Shown here piece by piece: positions 50,851 through 61,914 of a DNA stretch of 64,000 nt; position 1 is the first letter of the stretch, and the number at the start of each line of letters is the position of its first letter. This DNA is from Sphaerulina vaccinii (taxonomy: Eukaryota > Ascomycota > Dothideomycetes > Mycosphaerellales > Mycosphaerellaceae), in assembly GCA_022570795.1 (NCBI GenBank), contig JAKUDP010000002.1:496001-560000 (forward strand), read 5' to 3'. The notes beneath the pieces were generated by a model. The model did not search any database. It was given only the letters and a program-made list of their open reading frames with translations, and was not told the DNA's origin. A program made the position numbers and the translations under genes.

Positions 50851-51250
50851 TTAGGGAACGAAGTAGCATTGGAAATGCCAGCCTTTGCAGGATTTGGCTT
50901 GGTGAGTATATCGGAGAAGAAAGCGGCGACGCCCATGGCATTCAACGACGTTGAACGCTTCGATGCCTAGGGATTGAGCAGCACCAGGAATAGCAGTCCT
51001 GGACACGAGGAGTGACGGTCGTGCTTGGCCTTCCTTTGCAGCCCTTGCAGCGTTGTAGCGAATCTGAGCGTTATTGGCATGGATAGTGGTAATATCAGGA
51101 GAGACTCGACTGTTCTACTGCGTGGAAGTGGAAGCATCGACTTCAATCACCTTGTTCTCGCTCTCTCCTCTTCTGCATCTCAGTTCTAGCAGCGGTAGCG
51201 CCCGATGGTGTTGACTTATACCTCGAGAGCAATGGCGACATCGACGACAT
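50851..51250 (-). CDS. Small two-exon protein, unrecognised, possible frame break
   Basis: Exon 51222-51250 (MSSMSPLLS) splices in phase across a 112-nt intron (GTATAA...GAACAG) to 50851-51109, giving 95 residues and stopping 12 bp before the stop of the convergent gene. Residues about 14-62 look genuinely coding (DITTIHANNAQIRYNAARAAKEG then QARPSLLVSRTAIPGAAQSLG). From about 50950 on, the original frame becomes unnatural (Cys/Arg-rich), while the neighbouring frame reads NAMGVAAFFSDILTKPNPAKAG. That suggests a one-base shift or an unrecognised intron. I do not recognise the family. Confidence 0.45.
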
Positions 51251-51253
51251 TGA

Positions 51254-51803
51254 TGGCCCGGCGACAACTCCGCGCGATCTGATTCGCTGCATCACGGTGG
51301 ATCCTAGGACGTCTTCCCGTCTTCAATATAAACACCTCTTCATCTCTTACCTTACCACCTCCTCTTCTACTTCCTCAACCTCTCCAACATTATCGCTATC
51401 AATCAGAGACTTGGACATGTGCTCACGAACAGTAAGATGTCATCCTCACGATCCTCACGCCCGAACAAGATCGACAGACGTTCGGCATTTGGACCCGACT
51501 GGACCAGGCCCCTCAATTGCTCTTTTCCCAGTCAAGACAATTACATAGAGCTGCGAGGCCCAACTGAGCAAGCAGCTGCAGGTCCACGACACCTGATTGA
51601 GGGGTAAAGCAATGATTTGACACTCTCCACATGGGTAGGCCTCCACGTAGGGCGATCGCACGGTAAGCATATATACAGAGGGTAGGTCCAATGCGAGAGC
51701 TTTCTCACTTGTCTCGAAGTACATTATTCATTCGGACGACTATCTTTACGTACCACACTCCATATAACAACACTCGTCAAATAAGTCAGACAGTATCGCA
51801 GCC
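51254..51803. promoter_or_regulatory. Promoter region of the GFA-domain gene
   Basis: About 550 bp upstream of a plus-strand gene and also upstream of the minus-strand small gene, thus divergent. ATATATA at 51669-51675 lies about 130 bp before the ATG and is a plausible TATA element. A pyrimidine-rich stretch (TCTTCTACTTCCTCAACC) is at about 51360-51385. Confidence 0.4.
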
Positions 51804-52287
51804 ATGGCCAAAGGATCCTGCATGTGTGGACAAGTCCACTACGAATACACCGGCGAACCAGCAGTAACAGCTCTCTGCCACTGCACAGGTATGCTAGCAC
51901 CCAACAAAACACTGACCCTAGCTCCTCATCATCAACAACGCAACTGACGTATCCCGTCTGTTTCAAGACTGTCAAAAATGGACCGGAGCAGCCTACACCT
52001 CCAACATCGTCGTCCCACGCAACACCTTCTCAGTAACAAAAGGTTCCCCAAAAGACTACGATGCAGTCGGCGCATCAGGAAAGATCAACAAACATTGGTT
52101 CTGCGGAACTTGCGGTAGTTCGTTGTATACTGAATTGGAGTTAATGCCAGATATGACTTGTGTGAAATCTGGTAGTCTTGATGGAGGGGCTGCGGATCAT
52201 AAGATTGCTGTGGAGTTTTATAATAGGGATCGATTGGGATATACGAAGCCTGTTGAGGGTGCGGATCAGAAGGAGGAGTTTTCTTAG
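51804..52287 (+). CDS. GFA/CENP-V domain zinc protein (glutathione-dependent formaldehyde-activating enzyme-like)
   Basis: Exons are 51804-51888 and 51968-52287 (79-nt intron), giving 134 residues. The Gfa fold binds two zinc ions; the ligands are visible as GSCMCGQVHYEYTG, LCHCTDCQKWTGAAYTSNIVV (completed only after splicing) and HWFCGTCGSSLYTE. The end FYNRDRLGYTKPVEGADQKEEF is also usual. Members were first described as aiding S-hydroxymethylglutathione formation, but most fungal paralogues have no proven substrate. It converges with the Rossmann-fold gene, with only 38 bp between stop codons. Confidence 0.9.
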
Positions 52288-52308
52288 ATTTAGAGAGAGA
52301 GGGAAGAT

Positions 52309-52326
52309 ATGCATGCATGCATGCAT
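52309..52326. repeat. ATGC palindromic repeat at convergent gene ends
   Basis: Four and a half ATGC units, self-complementary, in the 38-bp gap between two convergent stop codons; the last base is part of the TAA of the minus-strand gene. It can form a cruciform or RNA hairpin. Confidence 0.75.
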
Positions 52327-53076
52327 TACTGAGTTCTGAGAGCGGCTTTGCCCTTCCCCTTCAACTCCTCATTACTCCAAAACTGCTTACTCTCATCGCC
52401 TCCACCATTAATCGCCAAATCAACCATAGCAGCTGCAAGTTCTTCTTTAGGGATATAATGTCCTGCTAATAACATTCTATAAACTGGTTCGCCGTTGGTG
52501 ACGAGAGCAGGACGAACGATATAAGACTTCCAAGATTGACTCTCGAGATCTGCGACTTTCTTTTCGACTTCGCCCTACATTGAAAACATCATCGTTAGTA
52601 AAGAGTTGTTGGAATGGCAGTGATGAGGTCGGTGGAAAGGTAGGAGGGTTGTAGGGAGGACATACCCTCATCTTCCTAACATCACCCATAAACCACGTCT
52701 TAGCATTCTGATCCTGTACAACTAGAGATCCGGACGTATACACAAATCTCATCATCCCCTTATCACCCTTACTTTGAGCTTCCAATAGCGCCTCCGTCGC
52801 AGCGAGCGTCATATCACAATGGACATCTTTGCCCGAAGTCGAAGATCCTAGGACCCAGATGCAGGCTTCTGCTCCTGAGAGCTCGTTTAGGACTTCGGGG
52901 GTGTAGCCTTTGAGGAAATCTTTGAGGATTATGGTTTGGACTTTTGCGTGTTGCTGTTCTGTTGGGAGGGAGCGGCGGGAGAGTACGATGATTGAGGTTA
53001 TTGCTGGGAGGGCAGTGAGGCGTTGGAGGACTGCGCCGCCTATTAGGCCTGTTGCGCCGGTGAGGATGATTTTCAT
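52326..53076 (-). CDS. NAD(P)-binding Rossmann-fold protein (atypical SDR/NmrA-like)
   Basis: Exons are 52666-53076 and 52326-52574 (91-nt intron), giving 219 residues. The start MKIILTGATGLIGGAVLQRL contains the TGATGxIG dinucleotide-binding motif of extended/atypical short-chain dehydrogenases. It is followed by IIVLSRRSLP, an ACIWVLGSSTSG strand, and RFVYTSGSLVVQ. The second exon gives WKSYIVRPALVTNGEPVYRMLLAGHYIPKEELAAAMVDLAING, as in the NAD(P)H-sensing HSCARG/oxidoreductase-like proteins of fungi. It is short, so probably a one-domain member. Substrate unknown. Confidence 0.85.
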
Positions 53077-53407
53077 TGTAAGGTCGAGATGGTGTAGATG
53101 TTGAGAATGGTGTCGTCTTGTTTTCGTAATCAGCTTGTTGTTCTGGAGGAAGTCTGGAATGTTCAGTACTGATGTCGAGGTGGGAAGTCAGCGAGATGTT
53201 TGAGATTGTAGAGAGTTGAGGTGAGTGCAGCAATATGAGCATTCGACGCCTCGGATGAACTATTGTTATATCCATTGTGTTCAGCTCTTTACCTGATTAG
53301 AGCGATGATCTTGCTCAAGCTGGAGTAGCAACCACAGATGGCGTACGGAGTCGGCCAAGAAATCCCACCGACGGCCCGCTCGCAGGCAACAACGACCATG
53401 TGCTTCA
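53077..53407. other. Intergenic, no gene seen
   Basis: 331 bp: promoter of the Rossmann-fold gene and 3' flank of the ubiquitin-like-domain gene. Confidence 0.4.
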
Positions 53408-55017
53408 CTAATCCTTTCGCTGTCTCGTTATGTGATCAATCATCAGTGACTGCAGTGTGTAGCTGACGTAGAAATCGTAGCTCTGACCAAGTAGTTCGGC
53501 GACTCCAAAAACGCTCAGATATCTGTCCAAGCTCTCAGAAATGTACATCGTATTCTCTCCGAACCGAATGTCCTGCTCGTTACCAGCGTCACACGCCAGG
53601 CCAGATCTTAGTAGAGTCGAATTCCGGCCCTCAAGCAACATAATATCCATCGGTCCACAGTCCAGAAACGCTCATGACTGCTTTCGGAACTAGGTCAAGC
53701 CTAAGGTGATGGGCAAAGGCGATTCCATATGATGCTGGATCAGGGCGCGACTTTGCTGGCAATAGCATCATCCCCGAAGCATCTGCAGATTCCAACGAAT
53801 CTGAATCGTTCTTGGATGGGTCATGCTCGATTCGTTGTGCAGCATCGTACGCTTCAGGAATACCATGAAACGCCACTTCAAGCTTAATCGTACATCCATC
53901 AGTGATACCAGCCTACGTTACGCCGTTAGTCTACAACACATGAGCTCGGAATTGGTGGACATACCTCCGCAAGCGTGCAATTGCGGACATCACCCGTCTC
54001 ATACTCGTGCCCATCCCATATCACCTTGCTTCCTAGTAGAAGACGCTGGCTGATGGTGGGTATTTGCTCCCTCTCCCAGACCGCCTGAACGATAGACCAG
54101 ACGGTGTTTCCTTCACATGCTTCAAAGTCAAGAGCCTCGCCATCGATGATGGTGCCCTGAGCTGCAGGGATGAGATAAAATTTGATGGTTGTGCTCGAAC
54201 ACCTGCCGTCATCTGGCAATGTGATCAGTGTGGTCTCTGGACTTTGATAAGGTCGACACAGTAGAGTCAATCCATGAGGAATCCTGTTCATCGCCTGCGG
54301 TATTGTACGTCAGTTCCCATCACGACAGTATGCTCCAGAACACCGCACCTCAGTAATCTTGGTCTTTGCATCGATCTCAACGCCGCCGTATATCAGTCGT
54401 TGTCGCCACCGGTTGATGTATTCTTGTCCATCTATGCTCCCTCTGAGATCCCGGATGTTCATGCCGTCATGTACAATGATGGTGAAGTCGCGATATGGTC
54501 GATGCGCGAGAGTCTCGTAGTAGCATCTGATCGTTAGCACGAACTGCTCGACAAGTCTTGTTTTATTTGCGGCAGGCTGCTCCCTGGCCATTGAAGATGC
54601 AAGTACTGATTGTTGAACCATCTCGGTTGCCGGTTCATCAGCTGCAGTCTCACTGGCTTCTGCAGCAAGTAAGGCTATGGAGGTCTGCTCTACCTCTCCT
54701 GTTGAGCCTATGTCGTCGGATGCGCTGATCGTTTCGTCCGAGACGTAGGAGTCCTCGGTCGCCATAATGAGCTGCTCCCAGTCGGCGTCGGCGACCACGG
54801 TTGTCGATGGCGTGTCGATGGGGTATGAACGTAAGCTGCGCTCTGGAGTGACTGGAGCTATGCGTCCGAGGGCTTGACTCTCCTTGACTACTTTGACAAT
54901 CGCGGTGAACGCCTGCCGACTTCCTGCATCAAGGATAGCTGGAATCATGTCATCTGGGGCGTGGAAGAGGGCAAGTGCGTGCTGTAGCGGAATCGAGACA
55001 TTGAAGTTGTAAGCCAT
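53408..55017 (-). CDS. Protein with two or three ubiquitin-like domains, unrecognised
   Basis: Exons are 54349-55017, 53965-54294 and a third starting at 53912. An acidic N-terminal half (about 1-150) precedes UBL1 (FVLTIRCYYETLAHRPYRDFTIIVHDGMNIRDLRG... to QRLIYGGVEIDAKTKITEAMNRIPHGLTLLCRP). UBL2 follows (IKFYLIPAAQGTIIDG... RLLLGSKVIWDGHEYETGDVRNCTLAEAGITDGCTIKLEV). Both have the RLI/LLxGxxxxDxxTLxxxxIxxGxTxxL end of ubiquitin folds, each split by an intron. The third exon stops at 53631 (426 residues), but a neighbouring frame to 53408 reads RSGLACDAGNEQDIRFG and later LDRYLSVFGVAELLGQSYDFYV, a probable third UBL. A weak 49- or 61-nt intron or a one-base shift would join them. An alternative start is at 55056. 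Confidence 0.65.
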
Positions 55018-55351
55018 CTTGCTAGGTGGAAATGTTAGAGCGCAGAAGGACAGCATTCGTTCAACTCTGATCTCTTATGTTTCTGAAGGAAAATATGTCT
55101 GCCTGAAGTGACGCCTTGAAGAAGATGTAAAGTTCCAGTGGTCGTTCGCGGAACCACTGGCCTGCAACACAGCTGCCAGTAAGCAGTAATCAAGGTAGGC
55201 TTCTTGAGCGAACCACTGTTTGAGAGTGTCGTTGCCTTACGTGCTTTGTATTCTCGTTTTCGGGAGCGCAGTCGAGACCGTCGATATGAACAGGCTGCCT
55301 TGGTGACAGAGGCGAATATTGTCGTTGCACATCGTCTCTAGTTCGAAGTGC
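55018..55351. other. Intergenic, no gene seen
   Basis: 334 bp: promoter of the UBL gene and 3' flank of the F-box gene, both on the minus strand. Confidence 0.4.
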
Positions 55352-56224
55352 TTACAATTTCGACCCACGATCCGACTCAGGTCTCTTCACCCAGAATCCA
55401 CAAGCAGCCCAGAGCCCGAGTCCGCTGTATCCAAACTTGTGAAACATTCCTTCCCATTCCTGTAAATCCCCTAATGTGACGCCATCTGGATTCGTCATCC
55501 TAAAATGCTCTGGGCCACCCTCTCGCCAGTCTTGTTGAAAGAATTCTACTGCTGTAAAAGGTGGCTGAGTGAGAAAAGTCTTGCGCCAGATGTCGCCTTT
55601 CGTGGGGCTAGTGAATTTCGTAAAGTCGAAACGAACGTATCCATCGATGTGGTAGTTGAGCTTGTTGTTTCCGGCTTCCAGCTCGACAATTGGTTTCCTG
55701 CCTCCCGGCCATGCGTTTGTGATCCAAAAGTCTGGTCCCTTCTCGTGACGGGATGGTTTGAGGTATGAAATTGGGTTGAAGGATAGAGTGAATGTTGAGA
55801 ATGTTGTATGGCAAGGCGAAGCATGATCTTTTTGTCTTGAGTAGGGGGAGACACCGGAGTACGCCGGGAAGTCCGTGAGAGGTGGTAGTGGAGATCCAGC
55901 AGATCGTAGGAACATGCTTTGCTGAATTCCTGGGGAGTCCTTGATGATTTCTTGCCATCTGCTTGAGACTCGTTGAACTCTGAACAGATCGAGGAAGGGA
56001 AGTTGTAGCAAGATGTGCTCCAGGATCTCGTATATAGCCAGGGCACGCTTCCCACCTATTCCCCCACCACAGCCCTTTGATGGCCCTCCGGCTTGACTAC
56101 CCTCGGTTTCACCGAGTGCAGTGGTGTGGTCTCCCATTTTGCATTTCCCACCTTTTTCCCCCACCGCGTCCCGGCGTCTGTACTTCTTGGATCGCCTAGC
56201 CATATTACATACCCTTGCTGCCAT
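55352..56224 (-). CDS. F-box domain protein
   Basis: A single exon of 290 residues from the ATG at 56224; ATGs at 56203 and 56137 (better context, MGDHTTALGETEG) are also possible. The F-box spans about residues 62-100: RALAIYEILEHILLQLPFLDLFRVQRVSSRWQEIIKDSPGIQQSMFLRS. This type is abundant in filamentous ascomycetes and usually recruits Skp1/cullin ligase. The C-terminal region (FWITNAWPGGRKPIVELEAG, WRKTFLTQPPFTAVEFFQQ, MTNPDGVTLGDLQEWEGMF) matches the extended fungal family with this F-box. Target unknown. Confidence 0.85.
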   Translation of the reverse strand: MAARVCNMARRSKKYRRRDAVGEKGGKCKMGDHTTALGETEGSQAGGPSKGCGGGIGGKRALAIYEILEHILLQLPFLDLFRVQRVSSRWQEIIKDSPGIQQSMFLRSAGSPLPPLTDFPAYSGVSPYSRQKDHASPCHTTFSTFTLSFNPISYLKPSRHEKGPDFWITNAWPGGRKPIVELEAGNNKLNYHIDGYVRFDFTKFTSPTKGDIWRKTFLTQPPFTAVEFFQQDWREGGPEHFRMTNPDGVTLGDLQEWEGMFHKFGYSGLGLWAACGFWVKRPESDRGSKL

Positions 56225-56459
56225 CAAGCATCGTCGGAGTACTTATGTGCGACATGGCTTCGTGATCGGCGCCATTGCCAAGATCACAGCCACAACTCCG
56301 CCCCTAGCAAAGGTGACATGCCCTATGAGCAGAGCATACCACAACTTGCTTCTGCCTAGCACTACAGAGGCTCAGAGGCGGCCCAGAGATGTAGCATTGT
56401 CCCCCTTGACGGACTGCGCAAGCATATTTCGACATAGCCCAATATGTAGAACATGCTCT

Positions 56460-56744
56460 TCACTCTGGCACCCCCACCTTCTTCTGCGAGTGTGTCTTCT
56501 CGAACGGCGCCTCATCTTTCCACAGCCCGGCACTCTGCGCGACAGATCGAGTGGTGGTCACCTCTCCCGTGGCGGTGGCAATGGCGAAGTCAGCCACGAG
56601 TACGACTGCGAGACCTTGTAAGACCAGCCAGCCCATTGTCTTTGATGGAGGTGCGGGAGTCTTTTGCAGGCCTAGAAATGTTCGTCGCTGCTGGACGATG
56701 TAGCCTCGTCGTGGTCGTGATATCATTGGCCTCGTTGACAGCAT
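56460..56744 (-). CDS. Small predicted mitochondrial membrane protein, unrecognised
   Basis: 94 residues from the ATG at 56744. The N-terminus is Arg-rich without acidic residues (MLSTRPMISRPRRGYIVQQR), a good mitochondrial presequence. One hydrophobic span follows (MGWLVLQGLAVVLVADFAIA), then a polar tail ending KKVGVPE. Codon use looks like that of neighbouring genes. It could be a small subunit or assembly factor of an inner-membrane complex, but I do not recognise it. It is divergent from the DRS2-type gene. Confidence 0.55.
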   Translation of the reverse strand: MLSTRPMISRPRRGYIVQQRRTFLGLQKTPAPPSKTMGWLVLQGLAVVLVADFAIATATGEVTTTRSVAQSAGLWKDEAPFEKTHSQKKVGVPE

Positions 56745-57301
56745 GTTGGCGGTATCTTCAGTGTAAAGAGATGGTAGTTGTTGTTGTTGACTGTTTTGCC
56801 AATGCACGTGGCAGCTGAAAGTGGCGTGTTAATGGGCTGAAACGCAGCTGCGCCATCGTTACAGGAAAGTCGCGCTAGTTTCGCAGAGCTTATATTACGT
56901 TTGGTACTAGTAGCAAGTCACTATACTTTCTGGTAGAGTACATACACGGTTGTACGAACACCTCGCATTCGGCCACTGCAATCTAAGGAGGTCTGTATAG
57001 GCTCTCACTCACCATTGCGCAGCACAGTCGGTCGTATCTCGACTCTCGCTTTCACGAATCTCACATTGATGATCGAAGTGGACTGGACGACCCTGAACTC
57101 AGCTTCGACTTACGCAACTCCACCCCAGCCCTCTGCATAAGCGCATAGCAAGCATAACCATAGCCTGACCTCGCATATCGGACCGTATCCTGGCGACAGA
57201 AAGAGTTGTCTCCCTCAATTCTGATGGTGAAGACTTAGCCAGAAGGAAGACATCTCTGGTGCGCCAGTAGAGAGCAGCCATAAAGGCCATCGCGCCCGAC
57301 A
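56745..57301. promoter_or_regulatory. Divergent promoter of the small mitochondrial protein and the flippase
   Basis: 557 bp between opposite start codons. No specific motif recognised. Confidence 0.35.
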
Positions 57302-60300
57302 ATGGCAGCAGCAGGCAGGGACCGGCACGACGATGACCTGCTGGGCTTGGGCGACAATCCAGATGGCCCATACTACAACAGCGGCCAGCATCCGCCTGTG
57401 ACCGACGAGCGCATATTACACGACTACGACCTGCACGGCCGCATCAGCACATCCCACGATGACTTTGTGGGCTCCAGAGGGAATCCATCGTCGACGAGTC
57501 TACCAGGAGGACCTGGATACCATCCTTCAGGGCTAGATCCTCCTCCAACACTGGGTCACCAAGGAAGACAGCTCTCGCAGACTTCAGGCTTGAACAATTA
57601 CCAGAGATATTCGGACGCCGATGACCACTTTTCAGATTCGGCCTCGGTGCAGGGAGGTTACTATGCGGCAGGAGGAGGTATAGACGAGGATGCAATGCCC
57701 ATACAGCATGGCCAGGGCAAGCACCGGAACCGTAATAGCATCATGAGCTTGGGTGGAGGCATCATGGGGAGGGTGAAGAACACACTAGGCATGGGACCGG
57801 AGTACAGCGAAATGGACTTGCCATTGACAGAGCAGAGAGCGAGAGGAGATACCACAAGTACTGCTGGACCATCCGCAGAACGAACAACTCCCGGATCGAA
57901 GTTCAAGTTTGGACTGCCTGGGTTCACGAAGAAAGTCGATCCTTCCACATTGGGACCACGCATAATACATCTGAACAATCCTCCCGCGAATGCTTCCAAT
58001 AAGTGGGCAGACAATCACGTTTCGACGACGAAGTACAACGCTGTTACTTTCTTGCCGAAGTTCTTGTTCGAACAGTTCAGCAAGTATGCGAATTTGTTCT
58101 TCTTGTTCACAGCCATTCTCCAGCAGATCCCCAACATCAGTCCGACCAATCGCTATACCACGATAGTACCGCTCGGCATTGTCTTACTGGTATCGGCCAT
58201 CAAAGAAGCTGTTGAGGACAACAGGCGCCGTTCTCAAGATCGAGAGTTGAACAGAAGTCCCGCGCGTGTGCTGAGAGGCACCACATTTCAGGACGTACGA
58301 TGGATTGACATCAAGGTCGGCGATATCGTACGCGTGCACTCCGAGGAGCCATTTCCAGCAGACATTGTGTTGCTTGCATCCTCCGAGCCCGAAGCTCTCT
58401 GCTATATCGAAACTGCCAACCTCGATGGAGAGACGAATCTCAAGATCAAGCAAGGTATTCCGGAAACAGCGAACTTTGTGTCTGCTGCTGAGCTCGCGAG
58501 ACTAGGAGGTCGTGTTCGCAGCGAACAGCCGAACAGCAGCCTGTACACATACGAGGCGACATTGACGATGCAATCAGGAGGAGGCGAGAAAGAGCTGCCT
58601 CTCCAGCCAGATCAGCTACTACTCCGTGGTGCAACGCTGAGGAACACTCCGTGGATCCAAGGCATTGTGGTGTTCACAGGACACGAGACGAAGCTTATGC
58701 GAAACGCCACAGCCACACCGATCAAGCGCACTAACGTTGAACACAGAGTCAATACACAGATTCTCATGCTCGGAGGAGTGCTGGTCGCTCTTTCTGTGAT
58801 CTCGTCGGTCGGTGATATCGTTGTCAGGCAGACCATTGGCAAACGACTATGGTTCCTGCAATACGGCGACACGAATCCCGCACAGCAATTCTTCAGCGAC
58901 ATCTTTACATACTGGATTTTGTACTCCAACTTGGTGCCCATCTCGCTCTTCGTGACTGTCGAGATCATCAAGTACTATCAAGCTTTCTTGATCAGCAGCG
59001 ATCTGGATATCTACTATCCATTCAACGACACACCCGCAAACTGTCGAACCAGTTCTCTGGTCGAGGAACTTGGCCAAGTGGAATACATTTTCAGCGATAA
59101 GACTGGCACTCTGACCTGCAATATGATGGAGTTCAGACAAGCTAGTATTGGCGGGATACAGTACGCCGGCGATGTCGCTGAAGATAGGAGAGTTGTCGAA
59201 GGCGAAGAAGGTGGAAATGGCATCTACGACTTCAGGGCACTCGAACAGCACAAGAGGACTGGCGAGCTAGGAGAGACCATTCACGAATTTCTCAGTCTGC
59301 TCTCTACCTGCCATACCGTCATTCCGGAAGTGAAAGCGGAAAAGCCTGGACAAATCAAGTACCAAGCCGCCTCGCCTGATGAAGGTGCTCTCGTGGAAGG
59401 AGCTGTTGAGCTCGGTTACAAGTTCATCGCTCGAAAGCCGAAGATGGTGACTATCGAGGTTGAAGGACAGCATTACGATTACGAACTGCTTGCTGTTTGC
59501 GAGTTCAACTCCACGCGAAAACGTATGAGCTGTATCTACAGATGTCCCGATGGCAAGATCCGCTGCTACACCAAAGGTGCTGATACTGTCATCCTCGAAC
59601 GTCTGGGACAGCGAGATGAGGTGGTCGAGCGTACGCTTCTCCACCTGGAAGAGTATGCCGCTGAAGGTCTCCGAACGCTGTGCTTGGCTATGCGCGAAGT
59701 GCCAGACTCCGAGTTCCACGAGTGGTGGGATGTCTACAATACCGCACAGACCACTGTCAGCGGCAATCGAGCTGAGGAGCTTGACAAGGCTGCAGAGCTC
59801 ATCGAGCATGACTTTACATTACTCGGCGCGACAGCTATCGAGGACAAGCTGCAGGACGGCGTACCCGATACTATCCATACCCTACAAACAGCTGGCATCA
59901 AAGTCTGGGTCCTGACTGGCGACAGACAAGAAACGGCCATCAACATCGGCATGTCATGTAAGCTCATCAGCGAAGACATGACACTACTCATCATCAACGA
60001 GGAGAACGCCAGCGATGTCCGAAACAACATCCAAAAGAAACTGGACGCCATCAACTCGCAACGTGCTGGCGGTGTCGAGCTCGAAACACTCGCCCTAGTC
60101 ATCGACGGCAAATCCCTCACATACGCTCTGGAAAAGGACCTCGAAAAACTCTTCCTCGACCTCGCAGTAATGTGCAAAGCCGTAATCTGCTGCCGAGTCT
60201 CCCCTCTCCAAAAAGCCCTAGTCGTCAAACTCGTAAAACGCCACCTCAAAGCCATCCTCCTCGCAATCGGCGACGGAGCAAACGACGTCTCGATGATCCA

Positions 60301-61432
60301 AGCCGCACACATAGGAATCGGAATCAGCGGTATGGAAGGTCTCCAAGCCGCTCGCTCAGCAGACGTCTCAATCGCACAATTCCGCTTTTTACGGAAATTG
60401 TTACTCGTCCACGGAGCCTGGTCTTACCAACGTATCAGTAAAGTGATCTTATACTTTTACTACAAAAACACCGCACTCTTCATCACGCAATTCTGGTATT
60501 CTTTCCAAAACGCTTTCTCTGGACAAGTTATTTACGAATCTTGGACATTATCCTTCTTCAACGTCATTTTCACCGCTCTTCCTCCTTTCGTCCTAGGAAT
60601 CTTCGACCAATTCGTTAATGCGAGAATGTTGGATCGTTATCCACAACTTTACCAAATCACGCAAAAGGGACTCTTCTTCCGAACACATAATTTCTGGTCC
60701 TGGGTCGGAAACGGTTTCTACCATAGCGTGATCCTGTATTTCGCTTCTCAAGCAATCTACTGGCGAGACGGCGTCCTCAGCGACGGAAAAATCGCCGGAC
60801 ATTGGGTCTGGGGTACAGCACTCTACACCGCAGGCCTCGTCACCGTTTTAGGCAAAGCTGCCCTAATCACAAACATCTGGACAAAGTATACCGTGATCGC
60901 CATCCCAGGATCTCTGGCTATCTGGTTCATTTTCTTACCGGTATATGCTACTGTTGCTCCTATGTTGGGTTTCTCGACAGAGTATAAGAATGTTTTACCG
61001 GTGCTTTTGACTGATCCGGAATTCTGGTTGATGAGTATTGTCATTCTACCTGCCCTGTGTTTGATTAGGGATCTTGCGTGGAAATATGCTAAGAGGATGT
61101 ATTATCCGCAAGCATATCATCATGTGCAGGAGATTCAGAAGTATAATATTCAGGATTATAGACCGAGGTATGTACCGAGCGCAGCGAGGGTTGCGACGAG
61201 CTTGCGAGGAGCCCCTTCTGTTTTGTTGTGTATGTTTTGCTAACGTTGAAATTTGTGTAGGATGGAACAATTCCAAAAGGCGATCAGGAAAGTTCGACAA
61301 GTTCAACGCATGCGCAAGCAGCGCGGGTATGCTTTCTCGCAGACGGATGAGTCGCAAGCGAGGGTGTTGCAAGCATACGATACTACACGAGAAAGAGGCA
61401 GGTATGGTGAGATGGCTAGTGGGAGGAAGTAG
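57302..61432 (+). CDS. DRS2: P4-type ATPase, DRS2-type aminophospholipid flippase
   Basis: Exons are 57302-61167 and 61261-61432 (93-nt intron), giving 1345 residues. Reading through the intron would end at 61243 and lose the regulatory C-tail. It moves phosphatidylserine and phosphatidylethanolamine to the cytosolic leaflet at the trans-Golgi. The long N-tail (about 225 residues) precedes IIHLNNPPANASNKWADNHVSTTKYNAVTFLPKFLFEQFSKYANLFF, a family signature. Later come ETANLDGETNLK (actuator), LVPISLFVTVEIIKYYQAF with the P4-specific PISL, FSDKTGTLTCNMMEF with phospho-Asp599, the TGDRQETAINI and GDGANDVSMIQ hinges, and ten spans. The C-tail EQFQKAIRKVRQVQRMRKQRGYAFSQ matches the Drs2 autoinhibitory/PI4P region rather than Dnf1/2. 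Its partner would be a Cdc50 protein, not in this window. Confidence 0.95.
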
Positions 61433-61914
61433 ACTGCTTCGTCTGCTTCGGGAGGACCCTTGATGTCAGTCAGCGAATGTGGATTTCGTATGCATGGCGC
61501 TGGCGTTTCATGGATATCACTAGGCTACGGCAAAAGTGAGAAGGAATGGATGCGGCGTAGTACCTTCAATGTGCATGGACTTTATGTATGTGTATACTGC
61601 GATGCGAATGTAGGAAAGGATGGAATGAAAGGATGCACGAATGCCATGATACTTTCGGTGGTAGTCTTGCCCATTGAATAGAGAGCCAAGTCATGCTGTG
61701 CATTTCATTCAGTGTAGCTGGCTGGTCTTTTCGAGATAATCTGTCCGAGTGTATAAGTCAAAACACGCTATCGTGCTGTGTCCTCGCTGTGAGATGGTGA
61801 ATGAATGAACCAGTCAAAGAAGCAAGCATACCGGTATAGCGATGACAAGACATACATGCTGGTGATGTATGTAGTATTTGTGCAGTATGTTCAGATCTGT
61901 TATTAGTAACTGCC

